A stretch of 64,000 nt of DNA, from assembly GCF_024734665.1 (NCBI RefSeq), contig NZ_CP102931.1:370001-434000 (forward strand), in the 5' to 3' direction. Source of the stretch: Variovorax paradoxus. GTDB taxonomy: Bacteria > Pseudomonadota > Gammaproteobacteria > Burkholderiales > Burkholderiaceae_C. The notes beneath the pieces were generated by a model that worked only from the letters and a program-made list of their open reading frames with translations, was not told where the DNA came from and searched no databases. A program made the position numbers and the translations under genes. Shown piece by piece: positions 20,838 through 31,008 of the stretch (positions within the stretch are counted from its first letter, which is position 1; each line of letters starts with the position of its first letter).

Positions 20838-23199
20838 GCGCCTGTTGCCACTGCTGCTGCTTCCCGGTCTGATGCCATTTGCTGCTCAGGCCGAGAACGC
20901 CGCAGCCGACTCGAGCTCATGGCTGGTCGCGTCCGCCGCGGAAAGCGACCTTACCGGCACGAACGGCAGCGACCTCTATCTGGAGCTGAGCCTCAACGGT
21001 AACCCCCAGGGGCTGGTGCATTTCGGCCTGCGCGGCCAGGAGCTCTGGGCCAGCGCCACCACGCTGCGGCAACTGGGCTTCATCCTGCCGGCGGACGCGT
21101 CCGATCCTGTGCGGCTCAAGAGCCTTCCCGGGGTCCAGGTGTCGTACGACACCGCAAGGCAGAGCCTTTCAATCAATGCCTCCGACGACGTGCTGCGCCT
21201 GCCCAGGACTGTGGTCAACACGTCGACGGTCGTCTCGCCGAAGGCCAGCGCCTCGCCCGGCCTGCTGCTCAACTACGACCTCTATGGCACGCAGGGCCGG
21301 GGCAACAACTCCACCCTCAACGCGCTCGCCGAAGTACGCGCGTTCAGCGGAACCAGCGTGTTCAGCAGCACGATGATGTCGCGCGCGACCCGCGTCGACA
21401 GCGAAGGCTGGCAGCACGATTCGGTCCGGCTCGACACCACCTGGAGCCAGTCGTTCCCCGACGACATGCTGACGCTGCGCGTGGGCGACACCACCACCGC
21501 ATCTTTGCCGTGGTCGCGCTCCACCCGGATCGGCGGCATCCAGCTTTCGCGCAATTTTTCGCTGCAACCCTATCGCACCACCACCCCGCTGCCGGCGTTC
21601 CTGGGGTCGGCCACGCTGCCTTCGCAGGTGGAGCTCTACATCAACGGCCTGCGCCAATACACCGGCCAGGTCCCGGCGGGGCCCTTCCAGCTCAACACGG
21701 TTCCGAGCATCAACGGCGCGGGCAACGCCCAGGTGGTTCTCACCGACGCCTTCGGCCGTGCCACGACACTCGATTTCTCGCTGTACGACACGCAGCGGCT
21801 GCTGGGGGAGGGCCTGTCCGACTGGTCCGTCGATCTCGGCGTGGTGCGCAAGAACTACGGCCTGCGCTCGAACGACTACGGCAGCGACCCCGCCGCCACC
21901 GGCGTCTGGCGCTACGGCGTGAGCAACAGCTTCACGCTGGAGGCGCACGGCGAGGCCACCAGGGGGCTGGTCAAGGGCGGCGTCGGCGGCGCATGGCTGC
22001 TCGGGCAGAGCGGCGTGTTCACTGGCGCCGTGGCGCGCAGCAGCTATCGCGGGGAGGGGGGCTCGCTGCTCAGCATGGGCTACAGCTGGCGCGACAACCA
22101 GTTCAATTTCGCGGTCGAGGGCACGCGCACGCGCGGCGAGTACCGCGACGTCGCATCCCTGTACGGCAGCGCGCCGCCGAGCGGTTCGGGCCGGGCGTCG
22201 ATCGGCTACACCACCAAGGACTTCGGCAGCTTCGGCCTCAGCTACCTCTATCTGCGCTATCCGGCGCAGGAGGCGACGCGCTTGGCCAGTGTCTATTGGT
22301 TCAGGGCGATCGGATCCAGTGCCTCGATGAACGTGAGCCTCAACCAGAACCTGGACAACCGCCGGGAACGCAGCCTTTTCGTCGGCTTTACCTGGGCGCT
22401 GGACGGCAAGGTCACGGCCAGCGCCGGCATCCAGCGCGACCGCGGCCAGACCGTCTACACCGCCGATGCGCAGAGCTCCATGCCGGGCGACGGCGGCATC
22501 GGCTGGCGCGCCGGCCTGCGCCAGGGCGGCGGCCAGAACGGCGGACAGGCCGAGATCGACTACCTGGGCCGCTACGGCCGCGCCATGGCCGGCATCAGCG
22601 TGCTCGGCGACAACCGTTACGCCTACGCCGGCGCCACCGGTTCGATCGCGTTCATGGGCGGCCAGCCCTTCGCGGCCCGGCGCATCGACGACGCCTTCGC
22701 GGTGGTCTCCACCGACGGCATTGCCGGCGTGCCTGTGAGGCTGGAGAACCGGGACATCGGCACCACGGACGACAAGGGCATGCTGCTGGTGGCGCCGCTG
22801 CGGTCCTACCAGAGCAACCAGCTGTCCATCGATCCGATGCAGTTGCCCGCCGACGTGAAGATCGAGCGCGTGAAAACGGTCGCCACGCCGAGCGACCGCT
22901 CCGGCACGATGGTGCGATTCGGCATCACGCCGGTCAGCGCGGCCGCGCTGCTGCTGGTGGACGAGGCGGGCAAGCCCCTGCCGCTGGGCAGCCGCGTGCG
23001 CGCCAATGGGCAGGATGGCGAGCCGGCGCTGGTCGGCTTCGATGGCGCGGTGTATCTCGAATCGCTCCAGGCCCACAACACGCTCGATGTGCAGACGCCC
23101 GGCGGCGCCTGCCGGACCAGCTTCGACTATCGCAAGGACGGCGTGGCAATCCCGCAGATCGGGCCGCTGCGCTGCGCCAGGGAGGCCAAGACGCCATGA
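20788..23199 (+). CDS. Fimbrial outer-membrane usher (CsuD-like)
   Basis: 803-aa outer-membrane usher that secretes and assembles the pilus. Signal peptide with a very basic n-region (MATRRRKKSRR) ends near AQA at residue 36. The N-terminal domain follows (about 45-170), then the beta-barrel with the plug (LPSQVELYINGLRQYTGQVP near 275) and C-terminal Ig-like domains ending in a Cys-containing TPGGACRTSF segment. ATG 20788 overlaps the chaperone gene by 50 nt; an upstream ATG at 20755 lacks a reason to be preferred. The stop overlaps the next start as ATGA. Confidence 0.94.
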   Translation: MATRRRKKSRRFNASAERLLPLLLLPGLMPFAAQAENAAADSSSWLVASAAESDLTGTNGSDLYLELSLNGNPQGLVHFGLRGQELWASATTLRQLGFILPADASDPVRLKSLPGVQVSYDTARQSLSINASDDVLRLPRTVVNTSTVVSPKASASPGLLLNYDLYGTQGRGNNSTLNALAEVRAFSGTSVFSSTMMSRATRVDSEGWQHDSVRLDTTWSQSFPDDMLTLRVGDTTTASLPWSRSTRIGGIQLSRNFSLQPYRTTTPLPAFLGSATLPSQVELYINGLRQYTGQVPAGPFQLNTVPSINGAGNAQVVLTDAFGRATTLDFSLYDTQRLLGEGLSDWSVDLGVVRKNYGLRSNDYGSDPAATGVWRYGVSNSFTLEAHGEATRGLVKGGVGGAWLLGQSGVFTGAVARSSYRGEGGSLLSMGYSWRDNQFNFAVEGTRTRGEYRDVASLYGSAPPSGSGRASIGYTTKDFGSFGLSYLYLRYPAQEATRLASVYWFRAIGSSASMNVSLNQNLDNRRERSLFVGFTWALDGKVTASAGIQRDRGQTVYTADAQSSMPGDGGIGWRAGLRQGGGQNGGQAEIDYLGRYGRAMAGISVLGDNRYAYAGATGSIAFMGGQPFAARRIDDAFAVVSTDGIAGVPVRLENRDIGTTDDKGMLLVAPLRSYQSNQLSIDPMQLPADVKIERVKTVATPSDRSGTMVRFGITPVSAAALLLVDEAGKPLPLGSRVRANGQDGEPALVGFDGAVYLESLQAHNTLDVQTPGGACRTSFDYRKDGVAIPQIGPLRCAREAKTP

Positions 23200-24215
23200 G
23201 TCTTCTGACCAGTACTTTGCGCGCCCTGCGCCTGCCTCTGTTCTGCGCACTGCTGTGGCTGCTGTCGGCGGGCAGCGCGCAGGCGTCAATCAATTGCACC
23301 GCGACGATGACGGCCGTGGCTTTCGGCACGGTCGACCTGGTCGCCGGCGGCACGCCCACGCCCGCCACCGCCACGCTGAGCTACACCTGCACCAAGACCG
23401 GCAACACCAACACTACCGAGTACGCGAGGGTCTGCTTCAACATCGGCGATGGCAACGAAGGTCTCACGAACTTCAATCCGCGCGTCATGAAGAGCGGCGC
23501 GGGCGACTCCTTGAAGTTCCAGCTCTACCAGGGGACGACCAGCACGATCTGGGGCTCGAGCGGCAACGCCGCGGTGCCGAACCCGTACACCATCAACATC
23601 GCCATTCCTGCCCGGTCCACCACCTCCTCGGGAAGCACCACGATGCGAGGGGAGCTGATTGCCCTGCAGACCACCGTGCCTCCGGGCGCGTACCAGGACA
23701 ACTTCGCCGGAATCCATACCTCGATCACGCTGACGTCGAGCACGAACGCCCCGCCGACGACATGCGGCACGGCGGTGGCGGACCAGTTCGCCTTCATCGT
23801 CAGCGCGACCATCGCCAAGAGCTGCCTGGTCACGGCCGATCCACTGAACTTCGGCTCCGTCGCGGGCCTCCCGGGCGGGGCCAACATCGACCAGATCAGC
23901 ACCATCAACGTCACCTGCACGACGCCCACGGCCTACACGGTCGCGCTGACGCCATCCAACAACGCGACCACCGGTGCAGGGGCGATGACGCCGACCGGAG
24001 GCGTGCCCGGCAACATCGACACGGTGGCCTACCGGCTCTACAGCAATGCCGCCCGCACGAGTCCCTGGGGCGGCGTCACGGGAACCAACACCGTCGCGGG
24101 CACGGGCACCGGCCAGGTCCAGGCGTTGACCTTGTATGGCCGCGTTCTGGGCGCCAGCGTCAACGTGCGGCCGGACAGCTACCTGGACGTCGTGACGGTC
24201 GGCGTGACTTACTGA
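23196..24215 (+). CDS. Two-domain spore coat U pilus tip protein (CsuE-like)
   Basis: 339-aa secreted protein with a signal peptide (1-30, AQA). It has two SCPU domains: residues 31-180, and 197-339. The second is clearly similar to the major pilin of this operon, sharing SNN(N/A)TTGAG, VAGTGTG and the C-terminal SYLDVVTVGVTY, so the first domain is probably the tip adhesin and the second the assembly domain. The start is fixed by an ATGA overlap with the usher stop. It would sit at the pilus tip, as CsuE does in Acinetobacter. Confidence 0.9.
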   Translation: MSLLTSTLRALRLPLFCALLWLLSAGSAQASINCTATMTAVAFGTVDLVAGGTPTPATATLSYTCTKTGNTNTTEYARVCFNIGDGNEGLTNFNPRVMKSGAGDSLKFQLYQGTTSTIWGSSGNAAVPNPYTINIAIPARSTTSSGSTTMRGELIALQTTVPPGAYQDNFAGIHTSITLTSSTNAPPTTCGTAVADQFAFIVSATIAKSCLVTADPLNFGSVAGLPGGANIDQISTINVTCTTPTAYTVALTPSNNATTGAGAMTPTGGVPGNIDTVAYRLYSNAARTSPWGGVTGTNTVAGTGTGQVQALTLYGRVLGASVNVRPDSYLDVVTVGVTY

Positions 24216-24295
24216 GCTGCGCCGGCGGCTGTACCGACACGGAAAAGCCTGCTGGCAAATTGCAGGCAATGCGCGAAGAATAGCGCCCGGACTAC

Positions 24296-24973
24296 CTTCA
24301 TTTTCCCGAGACTCTGCCGATAAACCGGGTTGGGCATCGATGCGATGCCTCCCATCCAGGTTGCGAGGAGGAGTTCCCATGTCCGGAAACAGGCGCTTTG
24401 CAAGGGCGGCTGCGCTGCAATCACCGCGAACGGTGCCACCGCTGGCCGCCGTCGGCGTGCTGCTGCTCTTGCTGCCACTGCCGCTGCAGCTCAGTTCCGC
24501 GGAGCCGACGCGCGGCACGAACAGCGCCACGGGCTGGTTCAACCTGACGATGGTCGTTCTTCCGACCTTCAAGGTGCTCGAGATCACGCCTGTGAAGGGT
24601 GGGCATGAGTACCGCGTCTGGACCAACATGAAGTCGGTGCTCATCAAGGGGCGCGAGTACCGGTTCGACAAGATCGGAGAAACGACGTTCATGGTGGCTG
24701 GCACCGATGCCGATGGCCGCGACAGCCTCGCCCCCGCCTGGCGCGGCGCGATCGGTGCTATGGCGGTGACCACTGGCGGCGCTGCGCCGCAGGCCGCAAC
24801 CGCTCCGGCCGGCGACGGCAGCAACGCGACGCGGGTGACGGTGACTTACTAGGGGCCTTGCCCTGAATGTCGCCTTCGGGGGTCCAGAAGGACCGTCGAG
24901 AAAAAAGCCGCCTGAGCCCTGCACTTCTTCCCGTTTCCGCCGATATCCGGAGGTCGGGCGCCGATGCAGCGCC
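24296..24973 (+). repeat. Duplicated upstream segments of two small paralog genes
   Basis: About 50 nt at 24296-24350 and at 24923-24973 are alike: CTTC..CCCG..CTCTGCCGATA..CCGG..GGGC..CGATGC..GCC against CTTCTTCCCGTTTCCGCCGATATCCGG..GGGCGCCGATGC..GCC. Each copy lies upstream of one of the two paralogous small genes, so the gene and its leader were duplicated together. The span given includes the first gene between the copies. Confidence 0.6.
24379..24852 (+). CDS. Small secreted pilus-associated protein, paralog A (unrecognised)
   Basis: 157 aa; I do not recognise the family. Start ATG 24379 is set by GAGGAGGAG 7-15 nt upstream. A hydrophobic stretch (about residues 18-41) looks like a signal peptide. 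Then comes an alternating strand WFNLTMVVLPTFKVL, the motif YRVWTNMKS (78-86), GREYRF (91-96), an Ala/Gly-rich linker and a C-terminal ATRVTVTY. That last strand with a final Tyr is like the C-termini of the two pilins just upstream. It may be a small minor pilus subunit or assembly partner (inference). It is 163 nt after the tip gene; its paralog follows. Confidence 0.75.
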   Translation: MSGNRRFARAAALQSPRTVPPLAAVGVLLLLLPLPLQLSSAEPTRGTNSATGWFNLTMVVLPTFKVLEITPVKGGHEYRVWTNMKSVLIKGREYRFDKIGETTFMVAGTDADGRDSLAPAWRGAIGAMAVTTGGAAPQAATAPAGDGSNATRVTVTY

Positions 24974-25006
24974 CAAAGCTCATGTTCTTCGGACGGATCG
25001 GGCCTT

Positions 25007-25321
25007 ATGACGGGAAATTGGCTTCAATCGGCGCGCTGTGCGCTGGCCGCGTCGTTGCTGCTCGCGCCGATGCTGTGTGTAGCGGAGAGCGGCTTCGGCA
25101 GCAATTCCGCGACGGCGCGGGTGCGCATCACAGTGGTCGTGCTGCCGGTGTTCCGCGTGCTGCAAGTCACACCGACCGCCGAGGGGTATGACTACCGCGT
25201 CTGGACCAACATGAAGTCGATCATGCTCGACGGGCGCGAGTACCGCTTTGCGCGCGTCGGCGAGAACACGCTGCGCGTGCCTACAGCGCCGGGCGACACC
25301 TGGGTCGTGTACGGGCTGTAG
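25007..25321 (+). CDS. Small secreted pilus-associated protein, paralog B (unrecognised)
   Basis: 104 aa, paralog of the previous gene. Both start M(S/T)GN and have a signal peptide (here cut near residue 26, LCVAES), then G(S/T)NSAT, an alternating strand RVRITVVVLPVFRVL, YRVWTNMKS (63-71) and GREYRF (76-81). It differs by lacking the C-terminal VTVTY strand: it ends in WVVYGL. If A is a subunit taken up by the chaperone, B may be a non-polymerising variant. The start has only a weak ribosome site. It converges on the lipoprotein gene 26 nt away. Confidence 0.7.
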   Translation: MTGNWLQSARCALAASLLLAPMLCVAESGFGSNSATARVRITVVVLPVFRVLQVTPTAEGYDYRVWTNMKSIMLDGREYRFARVGENTLRVPTAPGDTWVVYGL

Positions 25322-25347
25322 GACGGGCGCGTGCTCGCGCCGTCGCG

Positions 25348-26955
25348 TCAGTTGCAATACTGCGCGTTGCCGCTCGTATCGAGCGACACCGGCGGATCGG
25401 CCAGGAACTGCTGCACTGGAACGATCGACGCATTGCAGGCTTCGTCCGTTCGCACGTCGAAGACATGCCAGTAGTCCGTGCTGTTGCTTTCACCGGCGGG
25501 CGGCGAAAAAACCGTCTGCGCCCCCCGGTTGCTCACCTCGACCCGCGCAGGAGAGCCGGTCTGTCCCGGATCGAAGGTGCCGGAGAAGTTGCGGATGTAG
25601 AAGCGGTAGGTGCGGTTCTTGGCCAGCTTGGCAAAGGTCGTCACTTCGGGGCCGAAGCTGTCCACGTCGTCCACGTCGAGCGCGATGAAAGGCGCGGCCG
25701 CGAGGCTGCCCTTGTCGCTGTAGTAGACGTGTTCGTCGGCGTTGGCGCCCAGCGTGTGCGAGTCGAGGTCACGCGGGCGCTCGCCCCAAGTCAGCTTGAT
25801 CGACAGCGCGGAGCGCGTGAGTTCGAGGCAGCTGCCCAGCGGCACGTCCTCGTCCGCGACGTTCACCGTCGGCGCATTGGAGATCTCGCTGGCGGTGGTG
25901 GCGACCACGAAGGCCGAACTGGTGCGCTTCACGGCCACCGAGAACTCGCCGTTCGCATTGGTCAGCGCAGTTGCCTGGCCGGTGTACGACTTGCCTTCGG
26001 AAGCCACCAGTGCGCCTGCGACTCGCGCACCCGTCGCATCCTGCACGCAGCCATTGATTCGCACGGTGTTGTAGATCTGGTCCGCGTTCCAGGTGGTGAA
26101 GTGCGTCACCGTGCCTTCGTAGTACTGGTTGGGCGCGGTGCCTTGCAGCGTGGCCGAGCCTTCCTGCACCCACAGCCCCGTGGCCGTGTTGTAGAAGAAC
26201 AGCGGCACCGACGGCGGCAGCGTGCCGGCGCGCGAGGACGGGGCGATACGCACCGTCGCGCTGGAACCCGCGGCCAGGTTCAGCGGCGTGCCGTCGGCAT
26301 CCGTGAAGCTGGCGTCGAGCGCGCCGAAGCTCTCCATCGGCGCGCTGCCGCCGTCCGTGGCGGCGAGGTAGTTGCCGGGCATCACGTTGACGTCGCTGGC
26401 CGGCGCGATGGGCGTCACCCGTGCGGTCACCAGTCCGCTGGGCGCGCTGCCGTCGGGGCGGCGAAGCGAGTTGGCGCTCAGGCGGACCATCGCGGTCGAG
26501 CCCGGAACGACAACGTCGTGCGCCGATTGCCCGTCGAAGGTCTCGGTCACCGCCACGGGCAGCATCGGCACGTTGACGACTGTCGATGCGCCCGAGCCGC
26601 TCAGCGCGGCCGTGGCCCGGCTCTGCGGCACCATGCCGGCCTTCGAGAAGCTCAGCAGCACCGACGCATTCGGCGGAATCTCGGCGAGCGAGTAGCTGCC
26701 GTCGTCACCCGTGACGGCGGAGACGCCGGCGGCCGTGACCGTGACCTGCGCGACGCCCTGGCCGTCGAGTGCATTCGTCACGCGGCCGCTGACCTTCGCG
26801 TTGGTCTGCTGCTGCGGCGGTGGTGGAGGCGGTGGCGGCGGTGCGTTCTGGTCGGGTGGGGGCAGGGTGACGAAGCCCGCGCCTCCGTCGCTTCCGCCGC
26901 AGGCCACCAGTGCCGCTGCTGCCGCGAGCGCGGCAAAAAACATCCTCGTTTTCAT
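25348..26955 (-). CDS. Large lipoprotein with carboxypeptidase-regulatory-like and YfaP-like domains
   Basis: 535-aa lipoprotein: lipobox LVAC ends at Cys20, and the start ATG 26955 has AAGGAGAG upstream. It is followed by a Gly-rich spacer and a run of nine prolines near residue 40-50, which could span the cell wall. Next is a CarboxypepD_reg-like beta domain (about 55-120, KVSGRVTNALDG), a long central part with a second such domain (near 305), and a C-terminal domain with TWGERPRDLDSHT that resembles DUF2135/YfaP. No catalytic residues are visible. Surface or adhesion role is possible; function unknown. Confidence 0.82.
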   Translation of the reverse strand: MKTRMFFAALAAAAALVACGGSDGGAGFVTLPPPDQNAPPPPPPPPPQQQTNAKVSGRVTNALDGQGVAQVTVTAAGVSAVTGDDGSYSLAEIPPNASVLLSFSKAGMVPQSRATAALSGSGASTVVNVPMLPVAVTETFDGQSAHDVVVPGSTAMVRLSANSLRRPDGSAPSGLVTARVTPIAPASDVNVMPGNYLAATDGGSAPMESFGALDASFTDADGTPLNLAAGSSATVRIAPSSRAGTLPPSVPLFFYNTATGLWVQEGSATLQGTAPNQYYEGTVTHFTTWNADQIYNTVRINGCVQDATGARVAGALVASEGKSYTGQATALTNANGEFSVAVKRTSSAFVVATTASEISNAPTVNVADEDVPLGSCLELTRSALSIKLTWGERPRDLDSHTLGANADEHVYYSDKGSLAAAPFIALDVDDVDSFGPEVTTFAKLAKNRTYRFYIRNFSGTFDPGQTGSPARVEVSNRGAQTVFSPPAGESNSTDYWHVFDVRTDEACNASIVPVQQFLADPPVSLDTSGNAQYCN

Positions 26956-27110
26956 GATCCCTCTCTCCTTTGTGTTCGTGATTCGCCGCAACCGGACAAC
27001 CCGGGCAGCGAGCGTGCGAAGGTAGGCGCGCAGGCGCGGCGTCGCCAGTGCCGAAAGTCACCGCGTCGCAGGAGTAAGAAGAAAGGATTGGCCCAGACAG
27101 GGCCGCTTGC

Positions 27111-27788
27111 TCAGGCCTTGATGCCGCAGCCGTTCAGCACGAAGCTCACGAGCTCGCGCGCGATCGGTTCGCGATCGATGGGCGCGTCAGGCGGCAGGCC
27201 GAGCATCACGCGCGTCTGGATCGCGTAGTCGGCATAGCTCTGGGTCATGGCCCAGATGTGCATCAGCAGGATGCGCGCGTCGAGCGGGCGCATCAGCCCG
27301 CGCGCGATCCAGCCGTTGATGATGTCCACCTTCTTCTGCGTCCAGGCCCGCGCGTTGGGCCAGTAGCGGTCGAGGTTGCGGCCGCCGTCGAGGATCTCGC
27401 GCGTGAAGATGCGCGACATCTCGGGGCTGTCGATGGCGTGGTCGAGCTTCTTGCGGATGTAGTCGCCGAGCACCGTGGCAGGGTCGCTCGCGTCCTCGAA
27501 CGAGAACACCACCTTCCACGCATGCAGCACCTGCATCAGCAGCTCTTCGTAGAGCTCTTCCTTGCCGGCGATGTAGTAGTGCAGCTGGGGCTTGGTGAGG
27601 CCGGCGCGCGCCGCGATGGCCTGGGTCGAGGTGCCCTTCAGGCCATGCAGGCTGAACTCGGCGACCGCCGCAGTGCGGATCGCCGCCATGATGCGTTCGC
27701 GCCCCGGCCGCGCGCGCGACAGCGGGCCGTCGGGGGCGGGCATTTCCTGGGCGGTTGAAACGGGGAGGGCGGCGGGATCGGCGTTCAT
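27111..27788 (-). CDS. TetR family regulator (RutR-like)
   Basis: 225-aa TetR regulator. The helix-turn-helix is at about residues 35-80 (TSTQAIAARAGLTKPQLHYYIAGKEEL is the core, here given in part). The C-terminal domain has EMSRIFTREIL and HIWAMTQSYADYAIQ blocks like E. coli RutR, regulator of pyrimidine breakdown. Start ATG 27788 (MNADPAAL) is preferred to longer options. It is divergent from the asparaginase gene, with nested palindromes between them, so it may control that gene; ligand unknown. Confidence 0.9.
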   Translation of the reverse strand: MNADPAALPVSTAQEMPAPDGPLSRARPGRERIMAAIRTAAVAEFSLHGLKGTSTQAIAARAGLTKPQLHYYIAGKEELYEELLMQVLHAWKVVFSFEDASDPATVLGDYIRKKLDHAIDSPEMSRIFTREILDGGRNLDRYWPNARAWTQKKVDIINGWIARGLMRPLDARILLMHIWAMTQSYADYAIQTRVMLGLPPDAPIDREPIARELVSFVLNGCGIKA

Positions 27789-27866
27789 GATGGCGGTGGG
27801 CGGCAGGGCGCGCGGTCGATGGTAATACCTCGCCCTTTTTCGGGCCGTCCCGGCTCTCGTGCATGA

Positions 27867-29036
<1,170 letters not shown>

Positions 29037-29073
29037 TCTCCCTTGGGGTGCCTTCGGCGCCCTTCCCGGATCG

Positions 29074-29106
29074 GGCCGCAGCGGTGAAAGCCGTTGCGGC
29101 CTTTTT
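29074..29106 (+). terminator. Rho-independent terminator after asparaginase gene
   Basis: 12-bp stem GGCCGCAGCGGT / GCCGTTGCGGCC (two G-T pairs) with a GAAA loop, followed by TTTTT at 29102-29106. Confidence 0.92.
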
Positions 29107-29924
29107 CATGGGCGACCTGTACCTCGATGGTGCCGTGCGTACTCGATGCTCGCGATGCAGATCGCCAGCCAGGCGCCGCCCGAGCACAGCCCCGCGAGCA
29201 CGTCGCTCGGAAAGTGCGCCCGCACGAAGATGCGGCTGCAGGCCACGGTGGCGACCACGGCCGTTGCCGCCATCACCGACGGAACCCGCCAGCGCGGCGG
29301 CAGCATGCGCAGCCCCAGGTAGCCCAGCATGCCGTAGAGCACCATCGAGCCCGAGCTGTGGCCGCTCGGAAATGAATAGCCCGACACCTGCGCGAAGCCG
29401 AAGTCGTGCACCGGCCGCGCGCGCTCGAAGATGAGCTTGAGCACGTGGTTCAGCACCCCGTTACCGGCGATGGCCGCGACCCAGCCGGCCGCGAAGCCGC
29501 GGTGCCCGCGAAGCCACAGCGCCACTGCCAGGCCAGCACACAGCAGCACCGCGACGATAGGGTCGGCCATGTGGGTGAGCCACGAGAACACCTCCCGCAC
29601 GCCCGACGGCGTGTGCATGCCCACGGCGCGGCTGATCGTTTCGTCCAGCAGGCCCATGGGCCGGCCGTCGCCCAGGCCTTCCGCCACTTCGGCGAACACC
29701 CAGGCCAGCGCGATCACCGCCGCCGCGCCGATGGCCAGTCCGCCGAACAGCAGCCCGGCGCCCGGCTCGGGCTGCGCCGCATGCCGGCGCCGCAGGTGCT
29801 CGAAGCCCCAGGCCGCGAGGCCGGCGGCCGCGGTCAGCGCGACGAGAAGAATCAGGAATCCGGGCCAGGCCTGGGCGCCGAGGCGCTCTCCCAGGGCGAT
29901 CAATGCGGCATCTTCAACGGGCAT
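29106..29924 (-). CDS. PAP2 family membrane phosphatase
   Basis: 272-aa inner-membrane protein with about six hydrophobic segments and the three phosphatase motifs of the type 2 phosphatidic acid phosphatase family: KLIFERARP (about 163-171), PSGHSSGS (about 186-193) and SRIFVRAHFPSDVLAG (about 230-245). It probably dephosphorylates a lipid phosphate such as undecaprenyl pyrophosphate or phosphatidylglycerol phosphate. It is convergent with the asparaginase gene; its stop touches that gene's terminator. Confidence 0.9.
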   Translation of the reverse strand: MPVEDAALIALGERLGAQAWPGFLILLVALTAAAGLAAWGFEHLRRRHAAQPEPGAGLLFGGLAIGAAAVIALAWVFAEVAEGLGDGRPMGLLDETISRAVGMHTPSGVREVFSWLTHMADPIVAVLLCAGLAVALWLRGHRGFAAGWVAAIAGNGVLNHVLKLIFERARPVHDFGFAQVSGYSFPSGHSSGSMVLYGMLGYLGLRMLPPRWRVPSVMAATAVVATVACSRIFVRAHFPSDVLAGLCSGGAWLAICIASIEYARHHRGTGRP

Positions 29925-30096
29925 GGGCGGAGCAGGCGGACGGCAGGGGCAGGCGAATCACGGCGTATCGACGAGGGTTCCAAAAGGGGAGGCCGAGCAT
30001 AGCGGCCAGTTCCTGACCGCCCGCTGCCTCGTAAAATAGCCGGTTCGTTGCGCCGCGGGTTCTTCTCCCACCGGGCGGCCGCCTTCACGCAGAGCC

Positions 30097-31005
<909 letters not shown>

Positions 31006-31008
31006 GCG

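Noticed and set aside
21169..23289. Open frame of about 706 codons antisense to the usher gene
   Set aside because: Same cause; the sense strand encodes an intact usher with signal peptide and domains.
29925..30096. Possible glycine riboswitch or T-box ahead of glyQ
   Set aside because: No conserved glycine-aptamer or T-box sequence seen in the 172 nt upstream.
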